A DNA stretch of 64,000 nucleotides, taken from the NCBI RefSeq assembly GCF_024679245.1, contig NC_090177.1, positions 40,054,803 through 40,118,802 of the forward strand, in the 5' to 3' direction. Under the pieces are notes generated by a model. It was not told the DNA's origin and made no database searches. It saw only the letters and a list, made by a program, of their open reading frames with translations. The position numbers and the translations under genes were made by a program. Within the stretch, counting starts at the first letter, position 1, and each line of letters starts with the position of its first letter. Below are positions 13,528 through 27,157 of this stretch, piece by piece. The DNA comes from Pseudorasbora parva. Its lineage: Eukaryota > Chordata > Actinopteri > Cypriniformes > Gobionidae.

Positions 13528-15773
13528 TGTGTGTGTGTATACTGCGTATAAGACTTTTTTAAGGTTGGATGTGCACCTCTGCAGATCTATTAAGCACAAA
13601 GCCTTTTTCATTTATGCAGCTGTTCTTATGACACAAATGTGCTTCCCTTTCCCTGAGCAAAAACATGTGAATTTTTTAACCGAAATTTTTCCAACAATAG
13701 ATAACTTTTCTAGAAATGTAGCATTGCATAGGATTTGTAATTCCGCTTATCGCCTTCAGTTCCTGTAGTTCCTCTTCCCTTCATCACAATCATAGATTGA
13801 TACAGCATTAATCCAGCGTTCAGTAACACGCGGATTCAGCTCGTCTGCGAACCATCATGAGGAAGTAAACATTGAGTATTAATCATATTCTAATCCTGTC
13901 TTATACGTGACGCTTTTTAGACTGTTTTGGTCGATAGCTACATCTGCTAAGAGGACAAAAGAAAGAGTATTGAGACAAATGTCAGTGGTTGCCATTGGTA
14001 TCGCTCCACAAATGACACTACAGGACAAAATGCCAGCAGGAACACATGGGGGAAATCCTGATTGAGGGGACGTTTGTTTGGATAGCACAAGACGATATAT
14101 TGCCTGGACAATCTGTTTGCTTTCACAAGAACAGTGTTGTCATTGATCGACCCTGCAACACTCAAAATATGAAAATACCTTACAGTAAAAGCCATAAGAC
14201 CAGAACATGCAAAACAAGTAATAAAGTCCTTTACAAAAGCTGAGCTTCATTGGTGTGATCTTTTTTTCCCCCACGTGACGATTATATTATATCTGTGCCT
14301 TAATTCATTTCAACTTGTCAGTTGAGTTTGCTTTTCTTTGGATCTTCCTTTGTTTCCTCAGACAATTCATTAAAAAAACACGTATAGTATACAAGCACCT
14401 ACGACGGGTAACCAAAGGCCGTTTGACAGACATTTATGGCTGCTTCAATGGAAGCGCTGGAGTCTAGCCAAGAGTTCACGGACATGCAAACAAACCTATG
14501 CAAATGAAGGGAATGGAGGGCAAATGGGGCTTTCTGCAGGGCTTTATATCTTTTTGTGAGTAGGCAAACTATCACTATGGAAACTACAGGAAGTTTTACG
14601 CGCAGGCCTCAGACCTCAATCCAAATGAGCACCTGTAAACGACTTCACAAACAGTTCTTTGACCAGAGCAGTGCTTCTGTGCTCTGTGTGACGTTCCCAT
14701 TGTCTCCTGCAGAAGTATTTTCCTTGTTCTTGTTTTTGACTACTTTTTATGCAGCACTTACATGTCAAGTTGGGAAAAAAACAATACTGGCTGATTGTGT
14801 GAACATGTCTATAACCCTGACCATATTTAGGGAAATCAGCAGTCAAATTACACGTGAATGATATCAACAGTCAGCCTAAAGGGATAGTTCCCCCTAAAGC
14901 CGAGGACACACCTAACGACTGTTAGGCCCATTATGAATGGTCATGTCATGCTCAAACGTGCCCAATCGGGGACAGTTGCGTTGAGTCTGTGTTTACAGTC
15001 GGTGTGAAAAATCATGCCATGTGCTGTATTTTAAGATTGTAGTCTTGGCATTGAAGAAACAGTCATTGTCAGTCCTCCTCACAACGATTTCTAGTTTAAT
15101 ATTTTTCTCCGTTTAATATTTGCGCGGATGACGTCACTGTTTTCTTGGAGACTTTTTTTCAACCCTTGTGTGGTGTTCATATTTGTGTTACTCAGCCAGT
15201 GTTCGTGGGTCTGCTGGACCCGCTGCATTTTTGGGTTTTTAATTCAACTCAAACTAAAATGTTGTTAAAATACTCAACAGATGTTTACTTCATCCCAATT
15301 ACAAGCAATATAAACAGCATATATGGTTAATATTTTCTCTTTACCTTTGTTAGATCACATGTAAGAATTGCCACCTTGTGTGGGAACGGCAGGGGTAGAA
15401 AAACAAAACTCACTCTTGTAGCTACTCTCTCACACTTACACAATCTCTCTCACACACACAACCATAGCGCACACACGCACAAAACACGCACACACGCATG
15501 TGCACACACACACACACGCGCATGCACACTTGGATATGTGGTGTATGGTTCCTCTCCATAAGCATACTGGTTTTTCTAATGTACAAACTGTATAATCTAT
15601 CCCCCTACACTAACCCTACCCCTACCCATCACAGAAAACGTTTGACATGTTTTGAATTTCAAAAAAACACCATTTAGTATGTATTAGTATGAGGACAGAG
15701 ATGTCGTCATAAACCATGTTTACGTTGTAATATGTCATTATACACATTTGTGTCCTCATAAACCATATACATG

Positions 15774-15811
<38 letters not shown>

Positions 15812-16711
15812 CAGCAGGCCCTGACAGGAGGAGGACAGAGTAAAGGTACACAGGACCTACTACTTCCACACTTTTAGCCCCGGGTCCAGTGGACCTGAAC
15901 ATCCTGTGTGTGATATAAATGTGTAGGGCGGGGTGTACAGTGTGTGGTCATTGAAAATGCGTTCTGATATTTATTCCTCACAGAAAATGAGCCAAGGCCA
16001 ATGAGTCTCAGTTTGAAAAAATAATTAATCGTATCATTTTTCTTTCGATAAAAAATGAAAATGGGTCCAACAGACTCCTAAAAAAGGAGAGAAATGGTGT
16101 CATAAAAGGTTTGCAACTTGAAAATACATTAGACAACTGGTAAGGAAGAAAAAAGATCAGAAGATGAACGAAGGGTTTTGAACGACACGAGGGAGTGATA
16201 ATGACAGAATTAAAATGTGTGTGTGTGTGAGAGAGGACCGTGTATTGCCGTTAAATGTTGGCCTGGATGCCAGCTGAACTCAGCCCCGCCCACAAAAGTT
16301 TTAGGTTGGGCAGTTCGGTCTGGCCTTGCTCCATAGAGGAGTAATTATCCCCGAACGGAAACTGTTCGGACCAATGAAATCATCAGGGCGGGCTTTAGAC
16401 GATTACGGGCAGATGATCAACAGTAACGTAATCATCACGTCATCAAAGGGGCTTGGATTATATTTGTTCGAATCCTAAACGGAGAGCTTGTTTGTATCTG
16501 CATTCACCTTCACAATTTCTCTCAAAGATGATGATCATGTTGGGTAAGGACTCTGTGTTTTCATTCAATTATTTTACAACACTGGCAAAGATCGTGTATT
16601 CCAGCCTGATTTCAGCGCGCGTGCAGACAGGGTTGCCATTTTTTTACAACCAAACGCGGCAACTACTAGGGGGGTTCTCCGGGAGAAAAAATGGCGTTTG
16701 GGGGGTAAAAG
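13528..16711. other. no gene seen
   Basis: Unassigned repeats and CA-rich tracts. 14880-14930 has a GGGATAGTTCCCCCTAAAG repeat edge. 16260-16440 is GC-richer but without a coding signal. Confidence 0.4.
15777..15808 (+). repeat. (AC)16 microsatellite
   Basis: A short pure AC run; a diverged CA/CG-rich tract also lies at 15450-15530. Confidence 0.9.
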
Positions 16712-17379
16712 CATAGACAGTAAAAGAAATGGACCGAGCGTTCCCATTGACGTCAACGGCGAAATAATAAAGTCAACCTAGGGGCGCTCACTTCCTGATG
16801 GCTGAGCGAACTGCGCAGGCTCAGACTGAGCTTGACGACGTAGATGTGACGTGAGCCTCCTGTCGGACAGCTGTAGGTCTTCTACTAGTTGTGGAAAGTG
16901 AAATCTAAATCACGTTGTTTAAATATTTTCTCCCGTTGCTTTTGGCTCACTATGGGCTTCTCCCCATTCTTCCCCCTTGACTTTATCAGACTTTATGTCT
17001 CCACGTCCCCCCGACTGCCTCATAGACAGTAAAAGATTGCCTGCGAGCGTCTCCTCAGGTCTATACGGTAATTTCTCAACTGTGCGACAGAGTCGCGTTG
17101 GTTATGACGCAATCGTTAGCCTATTTTTACAAAAACAGCTTCTGCGGGGCGATAGTGTAAGATACAAGGTAATGGAGCCTTTAATGCATTGTCGTGTTTC
17201 TTTAGAAATAAACAATGGACAAATGGAGTCTTTAAACGCCTCAGATGTAAAGTTATTCACTGTCAAAGTGACTCAAAAATGAATGGGAGTCAATGGGATG
17301 CTAACAGCAGGTGATGGCTTGGTTAGCAATGGCCGCCCCTAGGGGTGGAACGCTTTCCGAGCGCTAGATTACCCCCTTG
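16712..17379. mobile_element. 668-bp dispersed repeat with 8-bp target duplication (copy 1)
   Basis: Begins CATAGACAGTAAAAG and ends TTACCCCCTTG, flanked by GGTAAAAG on both sides. It is nearly identical to 45670-46334. The opening motif recurs ~315 bp inside. No long terminal inverted repeats are visible, and it does not code. Confidence 0.75.
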
Positions 17380-17387
17380 GGTAAAAG

Positions 17388-17971
17388 GTGTGTTATTTTG
17401 GCAAGGTTGCCTGCTAAAATTCGCACTCATGAGTCTTATATATCACATAATAGTCGCTATGAAAACCCGCGGACATAGAAAAGAACCCGCAGAAAAAACG
17501 CGGATTTGGCAACACAGTGCAGTTGAACTCTGTTGACATTTGACAATGCACCGCTCTGATTGGTTGTCGGTCTGTCCAATTGATGTATTTCCTGTTTGGG
17601 TTGAAACACGCCCCATAATCACAGCCCAATGGAGCAGCAGACTCATATTCTGACTAGAATTGACTATGACCATGTCAGGCTAAATGTGTGTGCGCTCGCC
17701 TTTCAATTATGCAGTGCGTTGGAATAACATGTTTCTTTCTTTCATAATATAAGATTAATGTTGGGAAACTTAGACTCGTAGATGAACCCGATTTGAGACT
17801 GATGGTGTGAATGCATCACATGAAGGTAAATGAAGCTCTGGTGTTGTTCTAACACAGTATGCCATTCTTTCTTTTTCAGACTACTAAAGGAGAATTAAAT
17901 TCCTCCATATAATAGCAGTGAATAGCGACCAGTATCACAGATTGATCCGATGCCACACGTACTTATGCACG
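17388..17971. other. no gene seen
   Basis: Unassigned sequence between a dispersed repeat and a Tc1 remnant. Confidence 0.4.
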
Positions 17972-19148
17972 CACAGATCAGGCATATCATTATGACCATG
18001 ATCATTTCCTGATATTGTATTGGTCCCCCTTTTGCTGCTTGACCCATCAAGGCCCCTGGAGGTGTGCTGTGGTATCTGGCATCAAGATGTTAGTAGCAGA
18101 TCCTTTAAGTCATTTAAATTGTGAGGTGGGGAATACATTGGTAAGATGTTTTTGTTCAGCACATTCCACAAATGCTCGATTGGATTGAGATCTGGGTAAT
18201 TTAGAGGCCAAGTCAACACCTCAAACTCGTCCTTGTGCTCCTCAAACCATTCCTGAACCATTTTTGCTTTGTGGCAGGAGCATTATCTGCTGAAAGAGCC
18301 ACAGCCACAGGAAATACCGTTTCCATGAAAGGGTGAACATGGTCTGCAGCAATGCTTAGGTAGGTGGAGCGTGTCAAAGTAACATCCACATGAATGGAGG
18401 ACCCAAGGTTTCCCAGCAGAACATTGCCCAAAGCATCACACTGCCTCCTCCAGCTCACCTTCTTCCCATAGTGCATCCTGGGGCCATGTGTTCCCCAGGT
18501 AAGAGACACACACGCACCCGGCCAGCCACGTGATGTAGAAGAAAACGTGATTCCTCAGACCAGGCCACCTTCTTCCATTGCTCTGTGGTCCAGATCTGAT
18601 GCTCACGTGCCACTGTTGGTGCTTTCGGCGGGGTCAGGGGTCAGCATGGGCACCCTGACTGGTCTGTGTCTATGCCGCCCCATACGCAACAAACTGCGAT
18701 GCTCTGTGTATTGTGACACCTTTCTATCAGAACCAGCATTAACTTCTGGAGGAGTTTGAGCTCCAGTAGCTCGTCTGTTTGATCGGACCACACGGGCCAG
18801 CCTTCGCTCCTCACGTGCATCAATGAGCCTTGGCCGCCCATGACCCTGTGGCCGGTTCTCCACTGTTCCTCTTGGAGCACTTTTGATAGAGACTGACCAC
18901 TGCAGACCGGGAACAGCCCACAAGAGCTGCAGTTTTGGAGATGCTCTGACCCAGGCGTCTAGCCGTCACAATTTGGCCCTTGTCAAACTCACTCAAATCC
19001 TTACGCTTGCCCATTTTTCCTGCTTCTAGCACATCAACTTTGAAGACAAAATGTTCACTTGCTGCCTAATATATCCCACCCACTAACAGGTGCCGTGATG
19101 AAGAGATAATCAGTGTTATTCTCTTTATAATGTTATGACTGATTGGTG
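17972..19148 (-). mobile_element. degenerate Tc1 element
   Basis: Both ends share CAG.CATA.CATTA; the right end keeps its TA (19149-19150) but the left has lost it. Minus-strand fragments include [20 protein letters not shown] (a Tc1 helix-turn-helix N-terminus) and a catalytic-domain piece near 18213-18509, in different frames. Confidence 0.8.
18213..19014 (-). pseudogene. Tc1 transposase remnant
   Basis: The N-terminus ([27 protein letters not shown]) is followed by a [18 protein letters not shown] segment in a shifted frame and then a HVDVTLTRSTYLSIAADH catalytic-domain segment. The expected QQDNAP motif has decayed to SADNAP. Several frameshifts are present. Confidence 0.75.
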
Positions 19149-19567
19149 TAATTGTCTACTATATAATATAAAACAAATTAAATAAATGTAATTTATTTCA
19201 CTTGATAAACTTTGTCAATGGCAAGCATTAGATGCCATCCATTTTTTGTTCAGCAAAATTGAAATGCATGAAAGCTATATTAATTGAATGGGATCTAGTC
19301 TGTGTATTGTGTCCGTCTTAGTATCATTATTAAATTCTGTTCTACTGGAAGCAGATACAAATACTGGCCATTTTTCTAAATGTCATTAAACCCCGCCATA
19401 TTAAGTCCTTAGTGGCAGATGATCATTTGGAGTGGAGATCACTCAAAACATAAAAAAAAGTTGTACAGCGCCATCTAGTGTTAATATTCATTCCTGCACA
19501 GTTCATGAGAGCAAACCACTGCAAGTGCGCCGGTGATATATTCAAAGACCCGTTTCTTTTTCATGTA

Positions 19568-19573
19568 TTTATT
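19568..19573 (-). promoter_or_regulatory. possible polyadenylation signal for mip
   Basis: AATAAA on the minus strand lies about 0.9 kb past the mip stop, with an ATTAAA at 19636-19641. No closer signal was found. Assignment is by position only. Confidence 0.25.
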
Positions 19574-20016
19574 TGCATTCAAATATGATTCATATTGCTT
19601 TTTTACCCAGTCATGGATGTTATCCTCAAACAAGATTTAATGAAAGGCAACACAGACACTGTAAACTTGAGAAGTAATTGCAGAGACTGGTGGCAAGGAC
19701 CGGTGTGTTTATACCAGCTCAGTCCACGGGTGGTTTGTGAAAGTTAAAAGGAATGGAATATCATTGCAAACAATACAGTCTGGGGTGTTTTAGAGTCCCG
19801 TAAAAATAAGAAAAACATAAGCATGGTACAAACACGAGCGAGCTGTAATGATAAAACCCCAAAATAAATGCTCAGTTGACAGACACACAAACACTTGTTC
19901 ATGCACAAGCTCAACACATGTAGCCTACATACCTGTGCATGTTATTCCTCACACACACGCACAAAATGACCCACACAGTTGCACTCACTTGCACACCCAC
20001 ATGAACTCTCATGGAA

Positions 20017-20017
<1 letters not shown>

Positions 20018-20047
<30 letters not shown>
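20018..20047 (+). repeat. poly(A) tract
   Basis: About 30 A residues after GGAAAT, in a CA-rich stretch. Could be the tail of a retroposed sequence, but no source was recognised. Confidence 0.6.
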
Positions 20048-20049
<2 letters not shown>

Positions 20050-20456
20050 GAAACCCTGGTTAAGTTGCATACATCCAAATTCTTGCTGTTGTAGAAAACG
20101 AAACTGATAATGATTTGTGAAAGTGAAGTCAGATGAAAAGTGAAAAGCATGCCTAAATAAACTGCTCTAACCCCTCCCACACTATAACCCCGCCCACATC
20201 CACCTGACCCCCGGCCTCAGCTCCGCCCTCGGCCCCGCGCTGGCTGGTATTAGCAGCAAACCTGTAATACTACACAGAGTCCTGTACTCATGTCAGCTCC
20301 TCTAGTGAATGTAGAGTAGATATGCGGCCCTCTGTGTGGGCTTGACTTTGAATGTCATCGCGTGTGTTTTAACTGAGGTGTATTGGCTGTTGCTCGGGGC
20401 GGCGAGATGGTCCAGTGAGGTAGAGCCAGATTTCGTCCCGCAGGTTGCTAGCGTGT

Positions 20457-20642
20457 TTATAGGGTTTGCGTCTTGAGCTCGATGGGCTCGCCGCGGGTCT
20501 CCAGCTGGTTCTCCGCCTCTGGGGATCGGCTGCCCTTGAGGGTGGCTAGCCGCTCAGAGAAACCCCGCATACGGGGGAACAGCAGGAAATCATACAGGAT
20601 GGCACCTATAGCACCACCAATCATCGGCCCCACCCAGTACAC
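20457..20642 (-). CDS. mip: mip exon 4 (TM6 and C-terminal tail)
   Basis: 61 codons plus TAA (20457-20459). It reads [13 protein letters not shown], then the amphipathic [17 protein letters not shown] segment that corresponds to the calmodulin-binding helix of AQP0, then [11 protein letters not shown]. The intron before it is dominated by a tetranucleotide array. Confidence 0.95.
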   Translation of the reverse strand: MYWVGPMIGGAIGAILYDFLLFPRMRGFSERLATLKGSRSPEAENQLETRGEPIELKTQTL

Positions 20643-20679
20643 CTGCCAGAAGACAGAAAGAAGGTCACTGAATATAATC

Positions 20680-20755
<76 letters not shown>

Positions 20756-22472
20756 CGGTCGTTCGTTTGTCTGTCCGTCTGTCTATCATTCGTCTGTCGG
20801 TCTGTGTGTCTTTCATTCGTTCGTTCATCTGTCTGTCTGTCTGTCTTTCATTCGGTCAGTTGGTCGTCTGTCTTTCTGTCTGTCTTTCATTCGTTCATTC
20901 ATCTGTCTGTCTGTCTTTCTGTCTGTCTTTCATTCGTTCATTCATCTGTCTGTCTGTCTGTCTATCATTCGTTCGTTCCTCTGTCTTCTGTCTTGTTCGT
21001 TTATTCATCTATCTATCTGTCTGTCTATCGGTCGGTTGTCTGTCTATCGGTCGGTCGTCGTCTGTCTGTCTATCATTCGTTCTTTCCTCTGTCTTCTGTT
21101 TGTCTTGTTCGTTCGTTTGTTCATCTGTCTTTCGATCGTCTGTCGGTTGTTCGTCTGTCTGTCTATCATTCATTCGTTCATCTGTCTGTCTGTCTATTGT
21201 TCGCTCGGTCGATCGTTCATCTGTCTGTCTATTTTTTTGTTCATTTGCCTTTCTGAATGTCTGTCGTTCGTCTGTCTGTTTGTCTGTCTTTCTGTCTATC
21301 ATTTGTTGGTTCGTTCATCTGTCTGTCTATCATTCATTGGTCGATCTGTCTGTCTGTATTCTTCATTCATCTGTCTGTCAGTCTATTGTTCGTTGGTCTG
21401 TCTGCGTATCGTTTGTTTGTTCGTTTGTCTGCCTTAAATGCATCCATCCATACATCTGTCCATTCATCTATCTTCCTAAAATCCATCCATTCATCCATCC
21501 ATCTTTGCCTAAAATCAATCCATCCATCCATCCATCCATCCATCTATCTATCAGAACAGGAAACGAAGTCTGCTAAATATTTTTGTGACCTATAGTACGG
21601 TCCAGTTTCAGTGTTTTTGCAGGTCCTGTTTTTTTTTCTTTCTCTTACCCAGTGATTGATGAAATTCCTCATGATAACAGCAGGAGCGAAAGACCGGGCC
21701 GGATTCATGCCAGCGCCAGTGTAGTACATCTGATTCAAAGACAAATAACACGGTGCGTTAGTAGAGTGTACTGCACACTTAAACAAAACTCACGCAAACG
21801 AAAACAGTCCTTCTCACCCCCATCAGGTGGCCCATGGTAATGGAGAAGCCGATGGACAGAGCGGCAGAACCCAGATGGCCGTTTCGTCTCTCGTCTGTGA
21901 CGGCGAACACACAGATCACCAGCTGCATGGTGAGAAAAACCTCCACCGTGGTGGCCATTCCCACACTGATGCCCGGCTGAAGCTGGACGGACAAACAGGT
22001 ACAGAGGAAAGTACTGATGAAGGTTTGAATGTAAGGGCCTGTTAGAGCAGTCTGTGTTCTTCTATAGTGTGCTATATACAGTGAGTAAACTATAGTAAAG
22101 TATGATTCTTACCGTGTTAAGAGCCAGTGTGCCTCTCATGTTGTTGGGTGTAACTCCATAGAGGGCCGCGGCCCCTGCCATGGCCCCCAGGCATTGGGCA
22201 CAAATGTAGAAGAACGCCCTGAACAGGGACATCTGCGAGCCGATCAAATAGGCGAAGGTGACGGCCGGATTGATGTGTCCCCCGCTGATGTGGCCGATGG
22301 ATTGGATTAGCGTGGCAGCAGCAAAACCGAAGCAGAGGGCCGTGTGGAAGACGTGGTACAGGCCGGAGGTCCAGCGGAGAGCCGCACCCATCCCGAAGAA
22401 CACGAAGAACATGGTGCCGAAAAACTCGGCGAACACCGCCCGCCAGAACATCATCGAGCGAAACTCCCACAT
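20457..22472 (-). CDS. mip: aquaporin-0 / lens major intrinsic protein, complete
   Basis: This is a lens-fibre water channel and junction protein. Four exons (22113-22472, 21818-21982, 21649-21729, 20457-20642) encode exactly 263 aa, the length and exon structure (120+55+27+61) of mammalian MIP. The N-terminus is MWEFRSM; NPA motifs are at 68-70 and 184-186. Constriction residues F48, H172, A181 and R187 are all present, so it should be a strict water channel. Positions 23 and 149, Tyr in mammalian AQP0 and linked there to low permeability, are Phe and Thr here. The C-terminus [11 protein letters not shown] matches the conserved lens AQP0 tail. The wording [11 protein letters not shown] is closer to what I remember of teleost mipb than mipa, but I would not assign the paralogue. 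The start is the only ATG fitting the family. Introns are 130, 88 and 1006 bp. Promoter elements are unclear; a TATAAAT on minus at 22967-22973 is rather far upstream. Confidence 0.95.
20681..21548 (+). repeat. mip: tetranucleotide array filling mip intron 3
   Basis: (TCTA)19 at 20681-20756, then ~680 bp of diverged TCTG/TTCG/TCAT units, and finally CCAT units to 21548. It occupies most of the 1006-bp last intron of mip, leaving both splice sites clear. The long ORFs it creates are not genes. Confidence 0.93.
21649..21729 (-). CDS. mip: mip exon 3 (second NPA)
   Basis: 27 codons, [18 protein letters not shown] to FINHW. It holds Ala181, NPA 184-186 and Arg187. Splice sites are AATCAG|ATG and TGG|GTAAGA. 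Confidence 0.95.
21818..21982 (-). CDS. mip: mip exon 2 (TM4-TM5)
   Basis: 55 codons, [15 protein letters not shown] to TMGHLMG. It contains the constriction His172. The segment VTDERRNG carries Thr at position 149. Splice sites are GTCCAG|CTT and GGG|GTGAGA. Confidence 0.95.
22113..22472 (-). CDS. mip: mip exon 1 (TM1-TM3, first NPA)
   Basis: 120 codons from ATG (22470-22472) to GTLALNT, donor ACG|GTAAGA. It includes the Phe48 constriction residue and GGHINPAV. The sequence before the ATG has a possible acceptor (AATTGTAG), so the 5' UTR may itself be spliced. Confidence 0.95.
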
Positions 22473-23582
22473 CCTGACTTATGAGATCCAACTACAATTA
22501 AAAAACGATTTTTTTTTTTTTGGAATTGGCAAAAATGTCTAAAGGTACAAAAATGAAAAAAATAAGCAAAAAGTTAAATCCTGTGTGATTTTTAGCTAGT
22601 TGAGCTGAAGCTGCTGCGACAAAATAAATAAAGGGAAAGGATGGCAAAACTAGTGCTGAAAGTCCACCGGATAGATCTAGCCGTTAGCTAAGGCTGTGTG
22701 TGAAGCCGCGAGTAAACGCTCACACATGTAGGCCGTTTCTCTTCGCCAGCACAACACCCAGACTGCTAAAGAAACATGAGGTGTGTGTGGTTGTGTGTGC
22801 GCGCGGAGAAAATCTGGAGGGTTTTGTCAGAGCGACCTGAACATCGATGCTAAAGGCTAAATCTACAGGGCTAATTCTAGATGAGTGACACAGAAGAGGT
22901 TACGGAGCATATCCTGCCCACAGCAAGTAGAGCTGGTCTGACGGACCACAAAGGGGCCATGGGGGCATTTATAACGGCCTCGGGGCCCAGCGTGACGACA
23001 TAATCCCCCTCGAGAGCCAGAAGCTGAAGGGGCATCCCATATCAGCACACTTCATCAACTCAAACAGAGTGAGGTTAACACAGGAACATCAGGGCTCGGA
23101 GTAAAGGGGACGTATATTTCTGAGGCCCGGGACACAAAGCAGATCCACCAATCAGATTTCAGCGAGCCACACTTTGAGATCAACACGAGATCTGTCAGAT
23201 CAGGAAAGGCCTGCAGATTTTCATCAGAACTCAGTGTGATTTTGTTGCGACAGGCGAGTTAGTGCTGACTTGAGCTCCCACATAAAACACACACGAGGCT
23301 CATCCTCGGGATAATGTGGAGCATCCGCACACACTAAATGTGCCTCCATCCCCGCGGCTCAGGAGAGGCCCTGTGCTGAGAGAGACGAGCCTGCCCTTCA
23401 GACACATGCTCCCGAATCCCTGAGCACAGGGACACACTGTTCCACAGAGCAAGAGCCCGACGAGAAACACGCTTTATCCGCCTCTGGGGTTGAGCTCCAG
23501 GCCGTCCTCAGGTTTACAGTTCAAACCTTTCATCTGGATGGCCACGTACAAACAGCAGCAGTGTGCTCACGGCACTTGTAGA
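22473..23582. other. mip 5' flank
   Basis: GC-richer, with little repeat content up to the tetranucleotide array, so the likeliest place for mip 5' UTR and promoter. A TATAAAT (minus) lies at 22967-22973. No exon was confirmed. Confidence 0.45.
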
Positions 23583-23737
23583 CTGTCTGTCCATCCATCC
23601 ATCAATCGGTCCATCCATCATTCCATCTGTCCATCCGTCAATCCATCAATCCGTCCGTCCGTCAATTCATCCATCCATCAATCCGTCCGTCTGTCAATCC
23701 ATCCATCCATCCATCCATCCATCTATCTATCTATCTA

Positions 23738-23785
<48 letters not shown>

Positions 23786-24195
23786 AAACATCCATCTGTC
23801 ATCCATCTATCACCTATCTGTCCGTCCGTCCAATGATCCATCCATCCATCTATCCATCCGTCCGTCTGTCTGTCCATCTATCTATCATCTATACATCCAT
23901 CCATCCATGCAACCATCTATATATCTATCATCTATCTGTCCATCCATTTATCTACCATCCATTCATCCAGGCATCCATCTATCATCTATCTGACTGTCCG
24001 TCCACCCATCTATCTGTCATCTATCCATTCATCCATCCATCCATCCATCCATCCATCCATCCATCCATGCATCCATCTATATATCGGTCATCTATCCGTC
24101 CATCCATTTATTATCTCTCCGTCCGTCCATTCATTCATCCATCCATGCATCCATCTATATATCTATCATCCATCCATCCATCCATCCATCCATCC

Positions 24196-24265
<70 letters not shown>

Positions 24266-24266
24266 G

Positions 24267-24348
<82 letters not shown>

Positions 24349-24371
24349 ATCTATCTATCTATCTATCTATG

Positions 24372-24405
<34 letters not shown>

Positions 24406-24427
24406 ATCTATCTATCTATCTATCTAT
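23583..24427 (+). repeat. tetranucleotide array (CCAT/CTGT/CTAT)
   Basis: About 845 bp. It begins with diverged CCAT/CCGT units, passes through a pure CTGT block (23740-23783) and ends in long pure CTAT blocks broken by single GTAT or AATC changes. It starts 1.1 kb upstream of the mip ATG. Confidence 0.93.
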
Positions 24428-24816
24428 GCATGCCCCCAACTGTAAACATGATGGTATAGATGAACATAAATCATTTTCTTATATGTGGTTAATCATTTCT
24501 GTATCTGGTGAATGCTGGTGGTGGTTCTGGTTTGTTCAGGGCAGAAGTGATTAGACAGAGGTTTGTATTGTGTGAGGAGCAGATCGGTTTTGGAGGGGCG
24601 GGGGGCCTCATAGCCGGATAAAGCCCTGGAAAATCCCTCTGTTAGAAGAGCTGATGGTGAACGAGGATCGCTGATCTCATCTGTTTTACTACCTCACTCA
24701 CACACACACACATGCATGCTGAACAAAACAAAATGCTGGCTGGCCCTGTGTGGATGTTCTTCATTGTTTAAGTGCATGTGTGTGTTATTAACTGCTATAT
24801 GATGTATGCATGTATA

Positions 24817-26150
<1,334 letters not shown>

Positions 26151-26816
26151 TCCTAAGGGATGGGTGGACCTAAGAGATGGGTGGACCTAAGAGATGGGTG
26201 GACCTAAGAGATGGGTGGACCTAAGAGATGGGTGGACCTAAGAGATGGGTGGACCTAAGAGATGGGTGGACCTAAGAGATGGGTGGACCTAAGGGATGGG
26301 TGGACCTAAGAGATGGGTGGACCTAAGAGATTAGTGGACCTAAGAGATGAGTGGACCTAAGAGATGGGTGGACCTAAGGGATGGGTGGACCTAAGGGATG
26401 GGTGGACCTAAGAGATGGGTGGACCTAAGAGATGGGTGGACCTAAGGGATGGGTGGACCTAAGAGATGGGTGGACCTAAGAAATGGGTGGACCTAAGAGA
26501 TGGGTGGACCTAAGAGATGGGTGGACCTAAGAGATGGGTGGACCTAAGAGATGGGTGGACCTAAGGGATGGGTGGACCTAAGAGATGGGTGGACCTAAGA
26601 AATGGGTGGACCTAAGATATGGTTGGACCTAAGAGATGGGTGGACCTAAGGGATGGGTGGACCTAAGAGATGGGTGGACCTAAGAGATGGGTGGACCTAA
26701 GAAATGGGTGGACCTAAGAGATGGGTGGACCTAAGAGATGGGTGGACCTAAGGGATGGGTAAACCTAAGAGATGGGTGGACCTAAGAGATGAGTGGACCT
26801 AAGAGATGAGTGGACT
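26151..26816 (+). repeat. 17-bp minisatellite (~39 copies)
   Basis: The unit is GATGGGTGGACCTAAGA. Recurrent variants have GG or AA for the last AG step (AAGGGATG, AAGAAATG) and GATGAGTGG near the end. Unit length is constant, so it shifts frame each copy and is non-coding. Confidence 0.93.
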
Positions 26817-27157
26817 TGTTGTTCTGGGCAAGCTGGCGTCTGCTCCAGATCTGGAAGGTCACCATGTACCTAATTTCAGGGTGAAAGCATCAACAAGTGA
26901 CACGTCTATGGACACGTGCATCTGATTAACTGACATGTGTGGAAATTTACCATGACTGTTCATTGTCTCTGAGCAAATCAGAATCATTCACCTTGCAGTA
27001 ATGACGTGGATAGACCTTGAAAACAGTATAACTGTTGGGACAATAGTATGTACGATACGACGGGACGGGTTGAGAGCGAGTAAGAACTCCTTGTGAGACT
27101 TGAAGCTGGCTTCTGCAGATGAAACTGCAAACTATTCTTCAGTACATGTTTCTTTAA

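Larger units (their letters stand above)
19151..20456. other. mip downstream region, possible 3' UTR
   Basis: 20160-20456 is GC-richer and may be mip 3' UTR. The rest has CA-rich and poly(A) tracts. No ORF of note. Confidence 0.4.

Noticed and set aside
20013..20047. Processed pseudogene suggested by the poly(A) run
   Set aside because: No coding remnant or target duplication could be identified upstream of the tract.
20473..21576. Open frame of 367 codons on plus, rich in Ser-Val-Cys-Leu
   Set aside because: It is a translation of a tetranucleotide array within mip intron 3, opposite to the gene; any frame of such repeats stays open.
23563..24459. Open frame of ~298 codons (HPSI/YLSI repeats)
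   Set aside because: Pure product of the CCAT/CTAT microsatellite.
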